Assembly: GCF_001423265.1 (NCBI RefSeq)
Contig: NZ_LMND01000012.1
Span: forward strand, 7,501-71,500
DNA: 64,000 nucleotides
Direction of reading: 5' to 3'
Source: Methylobacterium sp. Leaf108
GTDB taxonomy: Bacteria > Pseudomonadota > Alphaproteobacteria > Rhizobiales > Beijerinckiaceae
In this document: positions 8,413 through 17,385 of the stretch, piece by piece
Layout: each line of letters begins with the position of its first letter
Position numbering within the stretch: position 1 is the first letter of the stretch
Translations under genes and position numbers: made by a program
The notes under the pieces: generated by a model
What the model was told of the DNA's origin: nothing
What the model saw: only the letters and a program-made list of their open reading frames with translations
The model's database searches: none

Positions 8413-10104
8413 CTACCCCTTGTCGCGGGCGTCGGTGCGCAGCCCGATCGGTTCTGCCCTGCCGCCACGCACGACGCCGGATTTGGCGGGCGCCGGCTTT
8501 TCGGGAACGGATTTGGCGGTGGCCATCGTGGCCGGACCGGGCTTGCCGACATCTGCGCGGACGGGGCCACCCATCGATGGGGGCAGCGAGAGCGCCGGGC
8601 GTTCGCCCGAGGGCCGTCGCGGCAGCGCGGCCCCTTTCCCCGTCGTGTCCCGCGCCGTCGGCTTGCCGGTGATGGCGGGCGCGAGGCTTCCCGTGGTGAA
8701 CGGATCGCCGGGCGGCGGGGCGAGCAGCGCGATCGGTCCCGCCACCAGTCCCGGAGCGGGCGACCCGAGGCGCCCCATGGCGGCGGCCAGGGCGAAGGCG
8801 AGGCGGTCGCGCTCGGCTTCGCCGGTGGCGAGCAGGATCTCGGCGATCGCCAGTTCGGAGCGGCTGTTGAGCTCGTCGATGACGGTCCGGAAACCCGCGC
8901 CGCGCTCGATCTCGTAACCGTGCACCGCCCCGCGCAGGGCCGCGACGCGCCGGGCGAGGGTGGCGACCTGCGCCTGGTAGGCGGCGCGGCGCTGGAACAC
9001 CGTCCTGGCGCTGGTCACGGTGCGGAGGATCGCGTCCTCGGTGTCGTAGAACTTCTGCTGGGCGAAGGCGGAGGCCTCGGCGATCCGCGGATAGGCGCCG
9101 GGCTCGTAGAGCGGGATCCTGGCCTGGACCTGCGTCGTGGTCTCGCGGATGCTGCGCAGGGTCGGCGTGATGTCGGTCTGCCGGCCGTGGGTGAATTGCA
9201 GGGAGAGCTGCGGCAGCAGCGCACCCTTGGCCGCATCGGCGAGCTGGCCGGCCGCCTGGGTCTCGAGGCGGGCCGCGGCCAGGCGCGGACTCTCGGCGCG
9301 CACGATGTCGGCGAGCTCGGCCTCGCTGCGCGGCAGCGGCGGCAGGCGCGGTGGCGACAGCCGCGTGGCGGGGATGCCGGTGATGCGGGTGAAATCGATC
9401 TCGGACGCCTTGAGGTCGGCGATGGCGAGTTCGACCCCGGCGCTGGCGTCGGCGACGCGGGAATCGGCCAGGGCACTGTCGGTGAGGGTGGCATCGTTGA
9501 CCGCCACCTGCGCCTCGACCCCGCGCCGGATCGTCTCGATGCTCTGGAGCTGGCGCTGGCGATGGCCGAGGACCTTGCGGTCGCGGATCACCGCCAGATA
9601 GGCGGCCGCGGTCTCGAACAGCAGTTGTTGGCGGACGTCGTGGGTGATCAGGCGCCCGGCCTCCGCCAGGGTCCGCGCCGACAGCAGCGAGTTCCAGCGC
9701 TGGAAACCGTCGAACAGCGGCAGGTCGACGGTGATGCCGTATTGGTTGGGGCGGTAGCGCGGCGTCGAATCGACCCCCGCATCGAAGATCGGCAGGTCGG
9801 GATGGTACTTGATCTTGCTGTCGAGGGGCTTGGAGCCGACCAGCGCGATGCTGGGGAGGAACGCGTCGATGGTGCCGCGCAGGCGGGCCTCGGCTCCGTC
9901 CTGGCGCGCCTTGTTGGAGCGCAGCACGTAGCTTTGGTCGAAGGCGAAGTTCTGCGCCGCTTCCAACTGCTGGGCCGCGACCGGCGCGAGCGGGGCGAGC
10001 GCCCACGCGACGGACAGGGCGGCGAGGCCGCCTCTCGCCCGGCGGCCGGTGCCGCGTTTCTCGCCTGCGCGCCACTGCACCGGACCCGTACTCCTCAGGT
10101 TCAC
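8413..10104 (-). CDS. TolC-family outer membrane efflux protein
   Basis: A 563-residue outer-membrane factor. After a long basic leader and hydrophobic signal segment (LAALSVAWALAPLAPVAAQQ) there are two OEP repeats typical of TolC: LPSIALVGSKP / YGITVDLPLFDGFQRWN in the first half and LPQLSLQFTHG / VQARIPLYEPGAYPRIAEA in the second, each followed by long helices. The C-terminal ~110 residues (from about GSPAPGLVAGP) are Pro/Ala/Lys-rich and not part of the TolC fold. It would form the trimeric channel for a tripartite or type I export system, but no pump genes are adjacent, so the partner is elsewhere. A link with the RTX protease at 31.7 kb is possible but unproven. Confidence 0.85.
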   Translation of the reverse strand: MNLRSTGPVQWRAGEKRGTGRRARGGLAALSVAWALAPLAPVAAQQLEAAQNFAFDQSYVLRSNKARQDGAEARLRGTIDAFLPSIALVGSKPLDSKIKYHPDLPIFDAGVDSTPRYRPNQYGITVDLPLFDGFQRWNSLLSARTLAEAGRLITHDVRQQLLFETAAAYLAVIRDRKVLGHRQRQLQSIETIRRGVEAQVAVNDATLTDSALADSRVADASAGVELAIADLKASEIDFTRITGIPATRLSPPRLPPLPRSEAELADIVRAESPRLAAARLETQAAGQLADAAKGALLPQLSLQFTHGRQTDITPTLRSIRETTTQVQARIPLYEPGAYPRIAEASAFAQQKFYDTEDAILRTVTSARTVFQRRAAYQAQVATLARRVAALRGAVHGYEIERGAGFRTVIDELNSRSELAIAEILLATGEAERDRLAFALAAAMGRLGSPAPGLVAGPIALLAPPPGDPFTTGSLAPAITGKPTARDTTGKGAALPRRPSGERPALSLPPSMGGPVRADVGKPGPATMATAKSVPEKPAPAKSGVVRGGRAEPIGLRTDARDKG

Positions 10105-10341
10105 GCGATCGAAGGCGACCGCCCCTCGGCCCCGCCGCCCCCTTATGGTTAGCGTGCCGCTAAAATTCCCTTAAGCATTGGTGGAGCGCGCCGTCCCATC
10201 CGGTTTGTTTACGACTAGGGCGTAGTTTGGGGAGGTTCGACGGACGATAGACTGTCGACGATGGTCGACCAGACGGCGCACCGCATGTCCAGACATCCAG
10301 CCGATAGCCTGGGCGGACAGCGGATCGAGGCGAGGCGAGCG

Positions 10342-11145
10342 ATGATGCGTCCGGCAGGTTACGCGGCCCTGTTCGCGGCGGGCACCTTCGCGGTGGCCCT
10401 GGCCTACGAAGGTGCCGTCCGCTACCTGCGCAGCCAGGTGTTCCAGCCCGATCCGGGCCCGATCACGGCGGTGACCCGCGACGGCGTCGCCTTCTCGCCC
10501 CTCACCCTGACCCGGGCCGACGGCACCACCGTGACGGGGTTGCAGGCGACGGGCTCCCGGCCGGGCAAAGCCGTGGTGGTCTATCTCCACGGCAACGGCG
10601 GCAGTGCCCTCACCGGCGCCCACGACGCGGCGATCCTGGCCACCGTCGGCTACGATCTCGTCATCGCCGATTACGCGGGCTACGGCGGCAACCCCGGCTC
10701 GCCCTCCCAAAGCGGGCTCGTCGCCGATGCGGACGCGTTCCTCGCCAGGGGCCACGTCATCGCCGAGGGGCGCCCGCTCCTGCTGATCGGCCACTCCCTC
10801 GGAGGGGCGCTCGCCGTCCTGGTGGCGGGAGACGCTCCGATCGCCGGGCTCCTGACCATCGGTGCCGTCGCCCGGCTGTCGGACCTCGTCCCGGTCCTGG
10901 CCCGCCCGTTCCTGCGCGACCGCTTCGACGCGCTGGCGTCGGCCTCGCGCGTCACGGCGCCGTGGCTCATCGCGCACGGCGAGGCGGACGAGGTCGTCCC
11001 CGCCTCCGACGCGGTCCGTCTCGCCGGCGCACGGGCGCAGTCCCGCCGTGAACTCGACATCGCGACGGGTCTCGCCCACCCGGTGGAACCGGCCAGTCTT
11101 CTCGGGCTCACCGAGCGCCTGTTCGCGATGCGTGCCAGATCCTGA
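10342..11145 (+). CDS. Alpha/beta hydrolase, membrane-anchored
   Basis: A 267-residue protein with one N-terminal hydrophobic segment (YAALFAAGTFAVALAYEGA), probably an uncleaved anchor, then an alpha/beta hydrolase domain. The oxyanion region is VVVYLHGNGGSAL, the nucleophile elbow is LLIGHSLGGALA (Ser), the acid is in IAHGEADEVVPAS (Asp) and the expected His is in LAHPVEPASL. The family (BEM46/FrsA-like lipases and thioesterases) does not give a substrate. ATG 10342 was preferred to ATG 10261 because purine-rich GAGGCGAGG precedes it and the longer form adds unlikely polar residues; this is not certain. Confidence 0.75.
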   Translation: MMRPAGYAALFAAGTFAVALAYEGAVRYLRSQVFQPDPGPITAVTRDGVAFSPLTLTRADGTTVTGLQATGSRPGKAVVVYLHGNGGSALTGAHDAAILATVGYDLVIADYAGYGGNPGSPSQSGLVADADAFLARGHVIAEGRPLLLIGHSLGGALAVLVAGDAPIAGLLTIGAVARLSDLVPVLARPFLRDRFDALASASRVTAPWLIAHGEADEVVPASDAVRLAGARAQSRRELDIATGLAHPVEPASLLGLTERLFAMRARS

Positions 11146-11151
11146 CGCCGG

Positions 11152-12348
11152 TCAGGACAGGCTCGTGAAGACCAGCGAGGCGTTGAGCCCGCCAAAGGCG
11201 AAGGAGTTCGACATCGCCACCGGGATCGGCATCGTTCGGGCTTGGTTGGGGATGTAGTCGAGGTCGCAATCGGGATCGACCCCGTCGAAGTTGGCGGTCG
11301 GCGGAGCGATGCCGTGCTGCATGGCCAGCACCGTGGCGATGGCCTCGAGGGCGCCGGCCGCGCCCAGGGCGTGGCCGGTCACGCCCTTCGTCGAGGAGGC
11401 CGGCGGGCAGGTGGCCGCGCCGAACACCGCCTTCATGGCGGCGGTCTCGCTGCGGTCGTTGGCGGTGGTGCCGGTGCCGTGGGCGTTGACGTAGGCCACG
11501 TCCGACGGCGAGAGGCCGGCGTCGGCCAGGGCGAGGCGCATGGCCCCGGCCATGCCCTCGACGTTGGGCGCCACGATGTCGGCCGCATCGGCGTTGGAGC
11601 CGAAGCCCGCGACCACGATGCCGGACCGATGGCCACGGCGGGCGGCGTGTTCGGCCGTCTCCAGAATCAGAATGCCGGCCCCCTCCGAGAGGATGAGACC
11701 GTCACGCCCGGCCGCGAACGGCCGGCAGGCGGTCTTCGACATGATCCGCATCGATTCCCAGGCCCGGATCGTGCCCACCGACAACGGCGCCTCGCAGCCG
11801 CCGGTGATGACGATGTCGGCGAGCCCCCCGCGCAGGAACTGCAGGGCGAGCCCGATGGCGTGGGTCGCCGAAGCGCAGGCGCTCGACGTGACGAAGCATG
11901 GACCGCGCGCGCCCGTGGCGATGGAGACCCAGCTCGCCGACGAACTCACCATGGCTTTCGCCACGGTCATCGGATGCAGCCGCTTGTTGTTCTGGCCGTA
12001 GAGCCGGACGTATTGGTCGTCCATGCTGCACTGACCGCCGGCCCCGTTGCCGAGGATGACCGCGGCCCGCGTCGGATCGGGCAGGCCGTCCGCCAACCCG
12101 GCGTCGGCCATGGCCTGGCGGGTGGCCGCCAGGGCGAAGAGGGCGCTGCGGTCGCAGGCGGAAGTCGCGATGCCGGGGTCCTTCAGGATCGCGGCGTCGG
12201 TAATCTGCGCCACCGTCACCCCCGATCCCGGCAGCCCGACGGCCTCGCCGAGCACCGGCGCGGCGGCCACCAGGCTCGCCCAGAACGTCTCGGCGCAAAG
12301 GCCGTTGGGGGCGACGACCCCGACGCCCGAGACGACGACCGTGGTCAC
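11152..12348 (-). CDS. Beta-ketoacyl-ACP synthase (KAS II / NodE-like)
   Basis: A 398-residue condensing enzyme that would extend acyl chains bound to an acyl carrier protein with malonyl units. The catalytic Cys is in VTSSACASATHAIG, and the two active-site His are in NAHGTGTTANDRSE and KGVTGHALGAAG; the C-terminal glycine loop NSFAFGGLNAS is present. Its GTG overlaps the stop of the upstream acyl carrier protein gene by four bases (GTGA). A dedicated ACP next to a KAS, away from the main fab genes, resembles nodF-nodE or other specialised fatty acid pairs. No other pathway gene is adjacent, so the product is unknown. Confidence 0.88.
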   Translation of the reverse strand: MTTVVVSGVGVVAPNGLCAETFWASLVAAAPVLGEAVGLPGSGVTVAQITDAAILKDPGIATSACDRSALFALAATRQAMADAGLADGLPDPTRAAVILGNGAGGQCSMDDQYVRLYGQNNKRLHPMTVAKAMVSSSASWVSIATGARGPCFVTSSACASATHAIGLALQFLRGGLADIVITGGCEAPLSVGTIRAWESMRIMSKTACRPFAAGRDGLILSEGAGILILETAEHAARRGHRSGIVVAGFGSNADAADIVAPNVEGMAGAMRLALADAGLSPSDVAYVNAHGTGTTANDRSETAAMKAVFGAATCPPASSTKGVTGHALGAAGALEAIATVLAMQHGIAPPTANFDGVDPDCDLDYIPNQARTMPIPVAMSNSFAFGGLNASLVFTSLS

Positions 12349-12635
12349 GCGGCGATCTTCCGGGTCTTGAAGCTGGCGATCTCACCGGCCAGGTCGCCGA
12401 TGGTCTTCAGGTCGGTGAACTTCAGGTTGGCGTTGAAATCGAGGTCGATGCCGTAATGGTCCTCGATCTTGAACAGGATCTCGACGAAGTCGAAGGAATC
12501 GATGCCCACCGCCTCGATCGTGGTGGCAGCGGAAAGCGGCTCGCCCGCTTCCGTACGGTAGGGCTGCAGGGTCTCGATGAGGAACGCGACGACGGAATCG
12601 TGCGTGGCGTCTTCGATCTTGGACGGTGTGCTCAT
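12345..12635 (-). CDS. Acyl carrier protein, NodF-like
   Basis: A 96-residue acyl carrier protein. The phosphopantetheine attachment site is the Ser in GIDSFDFVEILFKIE, which differs from the housekeeping DSLDTVELV pattern and is closer to specialised carriers such as NodF. The first helix and the C-terminal LKTIGDLAGEI helix are typical. The start has a good ribosome-binding site (GAGGGGGAG). It is the first gene of a two-gene operon with the ketosynthase, whose start it overlaps. The intergenic region upstream (12636-12909) is AT-richer and probably holds its promoter and that of purB. Confidence 0.88.
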   Translation of the reverse strand: MSTPSKIEDATHDSVVAFLIETLQPYRTEAGEPLSAATTIEAVGIDSFDFVEILFKIEDHYGIDLDFNANLKFTDLKTIGDLAGEIASFKTRKIAA

Positions 12636-12909
12636 GGTCCGCTCCCCCTCGATAAGTTGTCGATGTCCGATGAAGAGAGGCTAATCCGTTCAAGTTAGTC
12701 ATGCAATTTCTGATCAAAATTAATCTTAATCGGGCCGTCACTGATCAGGCCATGACCAGCCCACCGAAACCGCCCGCTTCGGAACCGGAGAGGGCCTCTG
12801 CAAGGCCGGACCCGTCTTGCCTTCCGCACCCTCATCACCTAGCGATCCCGTCATCAGTCCGGAGGCCGATCCGGCGACCATCGCGGTCCGTCCGCAGGAG
12901 CCGTCTTCA

Positions 12910-14217
12910 ATGATCCCCCGCTACAGCCGCCCCGAGATGACGGCGATCTGGTCGCCCGAGACCCGCTTCAGGATCTGGTTCGAGATCGAGGCGCATGCGA
13001 CCTCGGCGCTGGCCGAGATCGGCGTCGTTCCCAAGGCGGCGGCGGACGTCATCTGGGAGAAGGGCCGCGACGCGGTGTTCGACGTCGCGCGCATCGACGC
13101 GATCGAGGCGGTGACCAAGCACGACGTCATCGCCTTCCTCACCCATCTCTCCGAGATCGTCGGCCCGGAGGCGCGCTTCGTCCACCAGGGCATGACCTCG
13201 TCGGACGTGCTCGACACCTGCCTCAACGTGCAGCTCGTGCGGGCCGCCGACATCCTGATCGCCGACGTGGACGCCCTGCTGGCGGCGCTCAAGCGCCGCG
13301 CCTACGAGCACAAGCTGACCCCGACCATCGGGCGCTCGCACGGCATCCACGCCGAGCCGGTCACCTTCGGCCTCAAGCTCGCCCAGGCCTACGCCGAGTT
13401 CGCGCGGGCCCGGGCCAGGCTCGTGGCGGCACGCGAAGAAGTGGCCACCTGCGCGATCTCGGGCGCCGTCGGCACCTTCGCCAACATCGATCCGCGCGTG
13501 GAAGTCTATGTGGCGCAGGCGATGGGGCTGACCCCGGAGCCGGTCTCGACCCAGGTGATCCCGCGCGACCGCCACGCGATGTTCTTCGCGACGCTGGGCG
13601 TGGTGGCGAGTTCGGTGGAGCGGCTGTCGATCGAGGTGCGCCACCTGCAGCGCACGGAGGTGCTGGAGGCGGAGGAGTTCTTCTCCGAGGGCCAGAAGGG
13701 CTCCTCGGCGATGCCGCACAAGCGCAACCCGGTGCTCACCGAGAACCTGACCGGGCTCGCCCGCATGGTGCGCTCGTTCGCCCTGCCGGCCATGGAGAAC
13801 GTGGCGCTCTGGCACGAGCGCGACATCTCGCATTCCTCCGTGGAGCGCATGATCGGGCCGGATGCGACGGTGACCCTCGACTTCGCCCTGGCCCGCCTGA
13901 CCGGCGTGATCGACAAGCTCCTGATCTATCCCGAGCAGATGCAGCGCAACCTCGACAAGCTCGGCGGCCTCGTCCATTCGCAGCGCGTGCTGCTGGCCCT
14001 GACCCAGGGCGGCCTCTCGCGCGAGGAGTCCTACCGCCTCGTCCAGCGCAACGCGATGCCGGTCTGGCGCGGCGAAGGCGAGTTCCTGGCGCTGCTCAAG
14101 GCCGACGCCGAGGTGACCGCCGTCCTCGGCCCCGCCGAGATCGAGGATTGCTTCGACCTCGGCTACCATTTCAAGCATGTGGACACGATCTTCGAGCGGG
14201 TGTTCGGCGCCCCCTGA
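12910..14217 (+). CDS. purB: Adenylosuccinate lyase
   Basis: A 435-residue enzyme of the fumarase/aspartase superfamily that catalyses two steps of purine synthesis: release of fumarate from SAICAR and from adenylosuccinate. The N-terminus IPRYSRPEMTAIWSPETRF is typical of the alphaproteobacterial/Bacillus type, the general acid region THLSEIVGPEARFVHQGMTS and the superfamily signature GSSAMPHKRNPVLTENL (catalytic Ser) are intact. ATG 12910 was chosen because family members begin with this sequence; the open frame extends left but adds only low-complexity residues. It is followed 61 bases later by the transaminase gene. Confidence 0.96.
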   Translation: MIPRYSRPEMTAIWSPETRFRIWFEIEAHATSALAEIGVVPKAAADVIWEKGRDAVFDVARIDAIEAVTKHDVIAFLTHLSEIVGPEARFVHQGMTSSDVLDTCLNVQLVRAADILIADVDALLAALKRRAYEHKLTPTIGRSHGIHAEPVTFGLKLAQAYAEFARARARLVAAREEVATCAISGAVGTFANIDPRVEVYVAQAMGLTPEPVSTQVIPRDRHAMFFATLGVVASSVERLSIEVRHLQRTEVLEAEEFFSEGQKGSSAMPHKRNPVLTENLTGLARMVRSFALPAMENVALWHERDISHSSVERMIGPDATVTLDFALARLTGVIDKLLIYPEQMQRNLDKLGGLVHSQRVLLALTQGGLSREESYRLVQRNAMPVWRGEGEFLALLKADAEVTAVLGPAEIEDCFDLGYHFKHVDTIFERVFGAP

Positions 14218-14278
14218 GGGCGCACGAATCCTGCTTTCGGCCCTATAACCGGCACCCGTTCGCGCGAGGAACCACGAC

Positions 14279-15130
14279 GTGTCTGAAGCCCGCATCGTCT
14301 ATCTCAACGGCGCGTTCCTGCCCTTCGACGAGGCCAAGGTCTCGGTGATGGATCGCGGCTTCCTGTTCGCCGACGGGATCTACGAGGTCTCGGCGGTGCT
14401 GGACGGCCGGCTCGTCGACAACGCGGCCCATCTCGCCCGCCTCGACCGGTCGCTCGGCGAGATCGGCATCCGCAATCCGCACACGATCGAGGGCTGGGTC
14501 GGCCTCCAGGAGGAGCTGGTACGGCACAACGGGCTCACGGAGGGCCTCGTCTACATGCAGGTGACGCGCGGGGCGTTCGAGCGCGATTTCGCGTTCCCGC
14601 CCGCCGAGACGCCGCCCACCGTCATGATGTTCACCCAGGCCAAGACCGTGGCCGCGAACCCCCTGGCCGAGCGCGGCGCCAAGGTCGTCACCGTGCCCGA
14701 CATCCGCTGGAAGCGGCGCGACATCAAGTCGGTCGCCCTGCTCGCCCAGGTGCTGGCCAAGCAGGAGGCGGCCAAGGCCGGCGTCGCCGAGGCCTGGATG
14801 GTGGAGGACGGCTTCGTGACCGAAGGCTCCTCCTCCACGGCCTTCATGGTGGCCGGCGACGCGATCGTCACGCGTCCGCTTTCGACGGCCCTGCTGCCCG
14901 GCATCACCCGCCTCGCGGTGATGCGGCTGGCCGGCGACGAAGGCCTGCGCGTCGAGGAGCGCCTCTTCACCGTCGAGGAGGCCGTCGCCGCCGACGAGGC
15001 GTTCTACACCAGCGCCTCGGCCTTCGTGATGCCGGTCGTCGCCATCGACGGACGGCCGGTCGGCACCGGCGAACCCGGCCCCCGCGCGCGGCGCCTGCGC
15101 GACCTCTATCTGGAGCTGGCGCGCGCTTAG
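14279..15130 (+). CDS. dat: D-amino acid aminotransferase (class IV)
   Basis: A 283-residue PLP-dependent fold-type IV transaminase. The Schiff-base lysine is K150 in RRDIKSVALL, an Arg/Glu pair follows (VEDGFVTEGSSSTAF) and the cofactor phosphate loop is LPGITRLAVM. The N-terminal MDRGFLFADGIYEV and the RGAFERDFAFP region fit D-alanine transaminase, which interconverts D-amino acids and 2-oxo acids. A 4-amino-4-deoxychorismate lyase or branched-chain enzyme is less likely. The start is GTG at 14279, with GCGAGGA eight bases before it. It may be co-transcribed with purB. Confidence 0.85.
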   Translation: MSEARIVYLNGAFLPFDEAKVSVMDRGFLFADGIYEVSAVLDGRLVDNAAHLARLDRSLGEIGIRNPHTIEGWVGLQEELVRHNGLTEGLVYMQVTRGAFERDFAFPPAETPPTVMMFTQAKTVAANPLAERGAKVVTVPDIRWKRRDIKSVALLAQVLAKQEAAKAGVAEAWMVEDGFVTEGSSSTAFMVAGDAIVTRPLSTALLPGITRLAVMRLAGDEGLRVEERLFTVEEAVAADEAFYTSASAFVMPVVAIDGRPVGTGEPGPRARRLRDLYLELARA

Positions 15131-15212
15131 CGGTACGGCGATATCCGGACGGCCACGCTCGCCCAGCCGCCTGTGTCGTCGTCTCGGGGAAGAAGGCGTC
15201 TCGGGGAAAAAA

Positions 15213-15297
15213 TGGTGCGGGCGGTCGGAATCGAACCGACACTCCTTGCGGAACCGGATTTTGAGTCCGGCGCGTCTACCAGTTCCACCACGCCCGC
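15213..15297 (-). tRNA. tRNA-Leu (CAA)
   Basis: On the minus strand a 7-bp acceptor stem (GCGGGCG / CGCCCGC), discriminator A and an encoded CCA are seen. The anticodon stem CCGGA / TCCGG closes the loop CTCAAAA, giving anticodon CAA (plus-strand 15261-15263). A long variable arm and GGTTCGATTCC in the T arm are consistent with a class II leucine tRNA. Confidence 0.95.
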
Positions 15298-15379
15298 AAC
15301 GCTCGCCTCTTGGCACAAGTTTCGGCGCTCGGCCAGTGGGAGCCGACGTCCCGGCATGTCGGGCCGACGAGCGCCTTTA

Positions 15380-15421
15380 TTTTGAACGGCGTGCAGAAAC
15401 ACACTTACACACCGTTCAAAA
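15380..15421. promoter_or_regulatory. 10-bp inverted repeat upstream of the pspA-like gene
   Basis: TTTTGAACGG and its exact complement CCGTTCAAAA are separated by 22 bases and lie 50 bases before the pspA-like start codon. The arms are spaced about three helical turns centre to centre, as expected for a dimer operator pair, although an RNA hairpin is also possible. No T-run follows as in a terminator. The regulator is unknown. Confidence 0.5.
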
Positions 15422-15470
15422 GACCTCATATGAGAACCGTGAACACGCTTCACGGGTCCGGAGGTCATCC

Positions 15471-16157
15471 ATGTTCAAGCTTTTCAGGATTCTCGCCCGC
15501 GGCACCGCCGCCCAGGCCGAAGAGGATCTGTTCGATCGTCATGCCCTGCTGGTCCTCGATCAGCAGATCCGGGAAACGCGGGTGTCCCTCGAGCGCAGCA
15601 AGCTGGCGTTGGCCACAGCCCTGGCGGGCGACCGGGCCGAGGCACGGCGGCGCGAGGAGGTCGCCGCCAGGATCGACGACCTGGAGACGCGGGCCGTCGC
15701 GGCCCTGAGCGGCGGTCGCGAAGATTTGGCGGCGGAAGCGGCCGACACCATCGCGGACCTGGAAGGCGAGATCGCGGCCATTGCCGCGGCACGGTTGCGG
15801 TTCGGCACCGAGATCGGTCGCCTGCGCCATCTCGTGGCCGACGCCACCCGGCGTCAGGCGGATCTGGAGCGTGGGCGCCGCATCGCGGCTGCCGCCGAAG
15901 CCGTCCGGCGCCTGGGCGCCAGCGCCGCCGGCAGCGACCGCGCCACCCTGCGCGAGGCGGAGGCGACGCTCCAGCGCCTGCGTCGCAACCAGGTCGAGGC
16001 CGCGGACCTCGACGAGGCGCGGGCCGAGGTCGAACCGGGCCAGGACATCGCCGAAAAACTCGCCCGCGAGGGCTTTGGAGCCGCGAGCCGGCCGCGGGCA
16101 GGAGACGTCCTCGAACGCCTTCGCCAGAAGGCGACCATGCAGCCGGCCGGCGCCTGA
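15471..16157 (+). CDS. pspA: PspA/IM30 family protein
   Basis: A 228-residue, almost wholly helical and coiled-coil protein beginning with MFKLFRILARG, the amphipathic membrane-binding helix typical of PspA/IM30. The family forms ESCRT-III-like rods and rings on stressed membranes and, in some bacteria, restrains PspF. Neither pspF nor pspB/C is nearby. A perfect GGAGGT ribosome-binding site precedes the ATG. The open frame further upstream crosses the tRNA and the inverted repeat and is not used. The following YiaA-like membrane protein is a frequent partner and is probably in the same transcript. Confidence 0.82.
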   Translation: MFKLFRILARGTAAQAEEDLFDRHALLVLDQQIRETRVSLERSKLALATALAGDRAEARRREEVAARIDDLETRAVAALSGGREDLAAEAADTIADLEGEIAAIAAARLRFGTEIGRLRHLVADATRRQADLERGRRIAAAAEAVRRLGASAAGSDRATLREAEATLQRLRRNQVEAADLDEARAEVEPGQDIAEKLAREGFGAASRPRAGDVLERLRQKATMQPAGA

Positions 16158-16211
16158 ACGACCCCACCCAGGCACCATTCCCCTCCCTCGTCACGCTTCA
16201 GGAGATCGATC

Positions 16212-16484
16212 ATGAACAACGAAACCACGCAGCATTCCGGCGCCTGGGTCGCCTTCACCTACGCCTCGTTCCTGGGCTCCCTCGTCATGGTCGCCCTCGG
16301 CATCCTGTTCATGCCGATGGACATCTGGGTGAAGGGCTACCTGACCATGGGCGTGGTCATGCTGGTCCAGTCCTGCATCACCGCCACCAAGACCATCCGC
16401 GACGTCCACGAGGGCCGGCGCATGGTCAACCGGATCGAGGACGCCAAGACGGAACGGCTGCTCATGTCGGTGAGCAAGGACTGA
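16212..16484 (+). CDS. YiaA/YiaB-type inner membrane protein
   Basis: A 90-residue protein with two transmembrane helices (WVAFTYASFLGSLVMVALGI and GYLTMGVVMLVQSCITATKT) joined by FMPMDIWVK, followed by a basic/acidic cytoplasmic tail (IRDVHEGRRMVNRIEDAK). This is the layout of the YiaAB two-helix family, which often lies beside pspA-like genes. It starts 54 bases after the pspA-like gene with AGGAGA as ribosome-binding site. The molecular role is unknown; membrane-stress adaptation is inferred from context. Confidence 0.85.
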   Translation: MNNETTQHSGAWVAFTYASFLGSLVMVALGILFMPMDIWVKGYLTMGVVMLVQSCITATKTIRDVHEGRRMVNRIEDAKTERLLMSVSKD

Positions 16485-16627
16485 TCCGGCTCGACCGCGA
16501 TGCGGCCACCCGAGCGTGTTCCGCGACGGGTGTCCGCGATCGCGGTGGGGCACCCGGACGGCGACAGACCCGACGGCGGCCAATCGAGCCGCACGATGTC
16601 CCGACCGCGGTGCCGGGTCGCCGGATC

Positions 16628-16939
16628 TCAGGCCGCGATACCCTGGGCAGGGATATTCTGGGCAGGGATGTCCTGGGCGACATAGGCCGTCATCATCTCG
16701 CAGACGGCGCGGTGGGCGTAGGTGGCGACGCTCTCGTTGCCCAGGACGGGAAAGGCATCGACGATCCTGCGGCCGGCAAGGACCTGTCCGATTTCGTCGG
16801 GCGTAAAGCCGTCCTCAAGGGCCGCGGCGGAGGCCGCAAGCCCGTAGAGGCGCGGGATACGGTGCTTCTCCCGGCCCGGCAGCGCCGCCGCAAGGAGTCG
16901 CGGGCGCGCCGTGTCACTCCGCCTGTCGTCGTCTCTCAT
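16628..16939 (-). CDS. Conserved-looking hypothetical protein with a C-terminal repeat
   Basis: A 103-residue protein that I do not recognise. The start at 16939 has an excellent GGAGG eight bases upstream, which argues for translation; an in-frame ATG 15 bases earlier is also possible. The central part (EDGFTPDEIGQVLAGRRIVD, then VLGNESVATYAHRAVCEMM) looks like a folded helical domain. The C-terminus carries a short repeat AQDIPAQNIPAQG encoded by near-identical 15-base units at about 16636-16680. It stands alone between the YiaA-like gene and the cupin. Confidence 0.55.
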   Translation of the reverse strand: MRDDDRRSDTARPRLLAAALPGREKHRIPRLYGLAASAAALEDGFTPDEIGQVLAGRRIVDAFPVLGNESVATYAHRAVCEMMTAYVAQDIPAQNIPAQGIAA

Positions 16940-17385
16940 GGCCGTGGCCTCCATCCGATCCTGTGCCAAATCCGTCCTGCTCGCACCTCGAAAGGCGACA
17001 GGGTTCTGGCCGCTGAAAGAACGAGTCTGGTATCGCCTTCATTGTCGTTCACCTCGGGTCGGGACCGCCGTTGCTCGGCGACGTCAAAGATTTACCTCTT
17101 CCTTGTCGGAATGTGCTTCCAAAGTTCCCTCCCTTGGGAGATCGCACCTCGCGAAGCGGTCCCGATGCGGAGAAGACCGCGACGTCGCCCGTCCCGACCC
17201 AGGTGGGCAGCCATCTCCGTCATCGAGCGGGTCTCGTTCCGCGAGCACTCGTCGCCGGTGGCGATGCCCGAAGGGACCGACCCGCGACGTCCCGCAGGCG
17301 CATGCCGCGGACCGGGGCCATTCACGATACGAGCGTCGAAGCGGGCGCTGCGCTACGATGAGCCGACACTCGCAGGAGGCCGCCG
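16940..17385. other. Intergenic region between divergent genes
   Basis: 446 bases between the divergent hypothetical gene and the cupin gene. No open frame in it has a ribosome-binding site or family resemblance. It is GC-typical and must hold the promoters of both flanking genes; nothing specific can be recognised apart from GGAGG at 17371-17375, the cupin ribosome-binding site. Confidence 0.4.

Noticed and set aside
10129..10176. TTAGCGTGCCGCTAA as a CtrA box before the TolC gene
   Set aside because: Both half-sites deviate from TTAA; too weak compared with the boxes near rcdA.
14208..14224. GCGCCC/GGGCGC hairpin at the purB stop as terminator
   Set aside because: Short, overlaps the coding end, no T-run, and the transaminase gene follows closely in the same direction.
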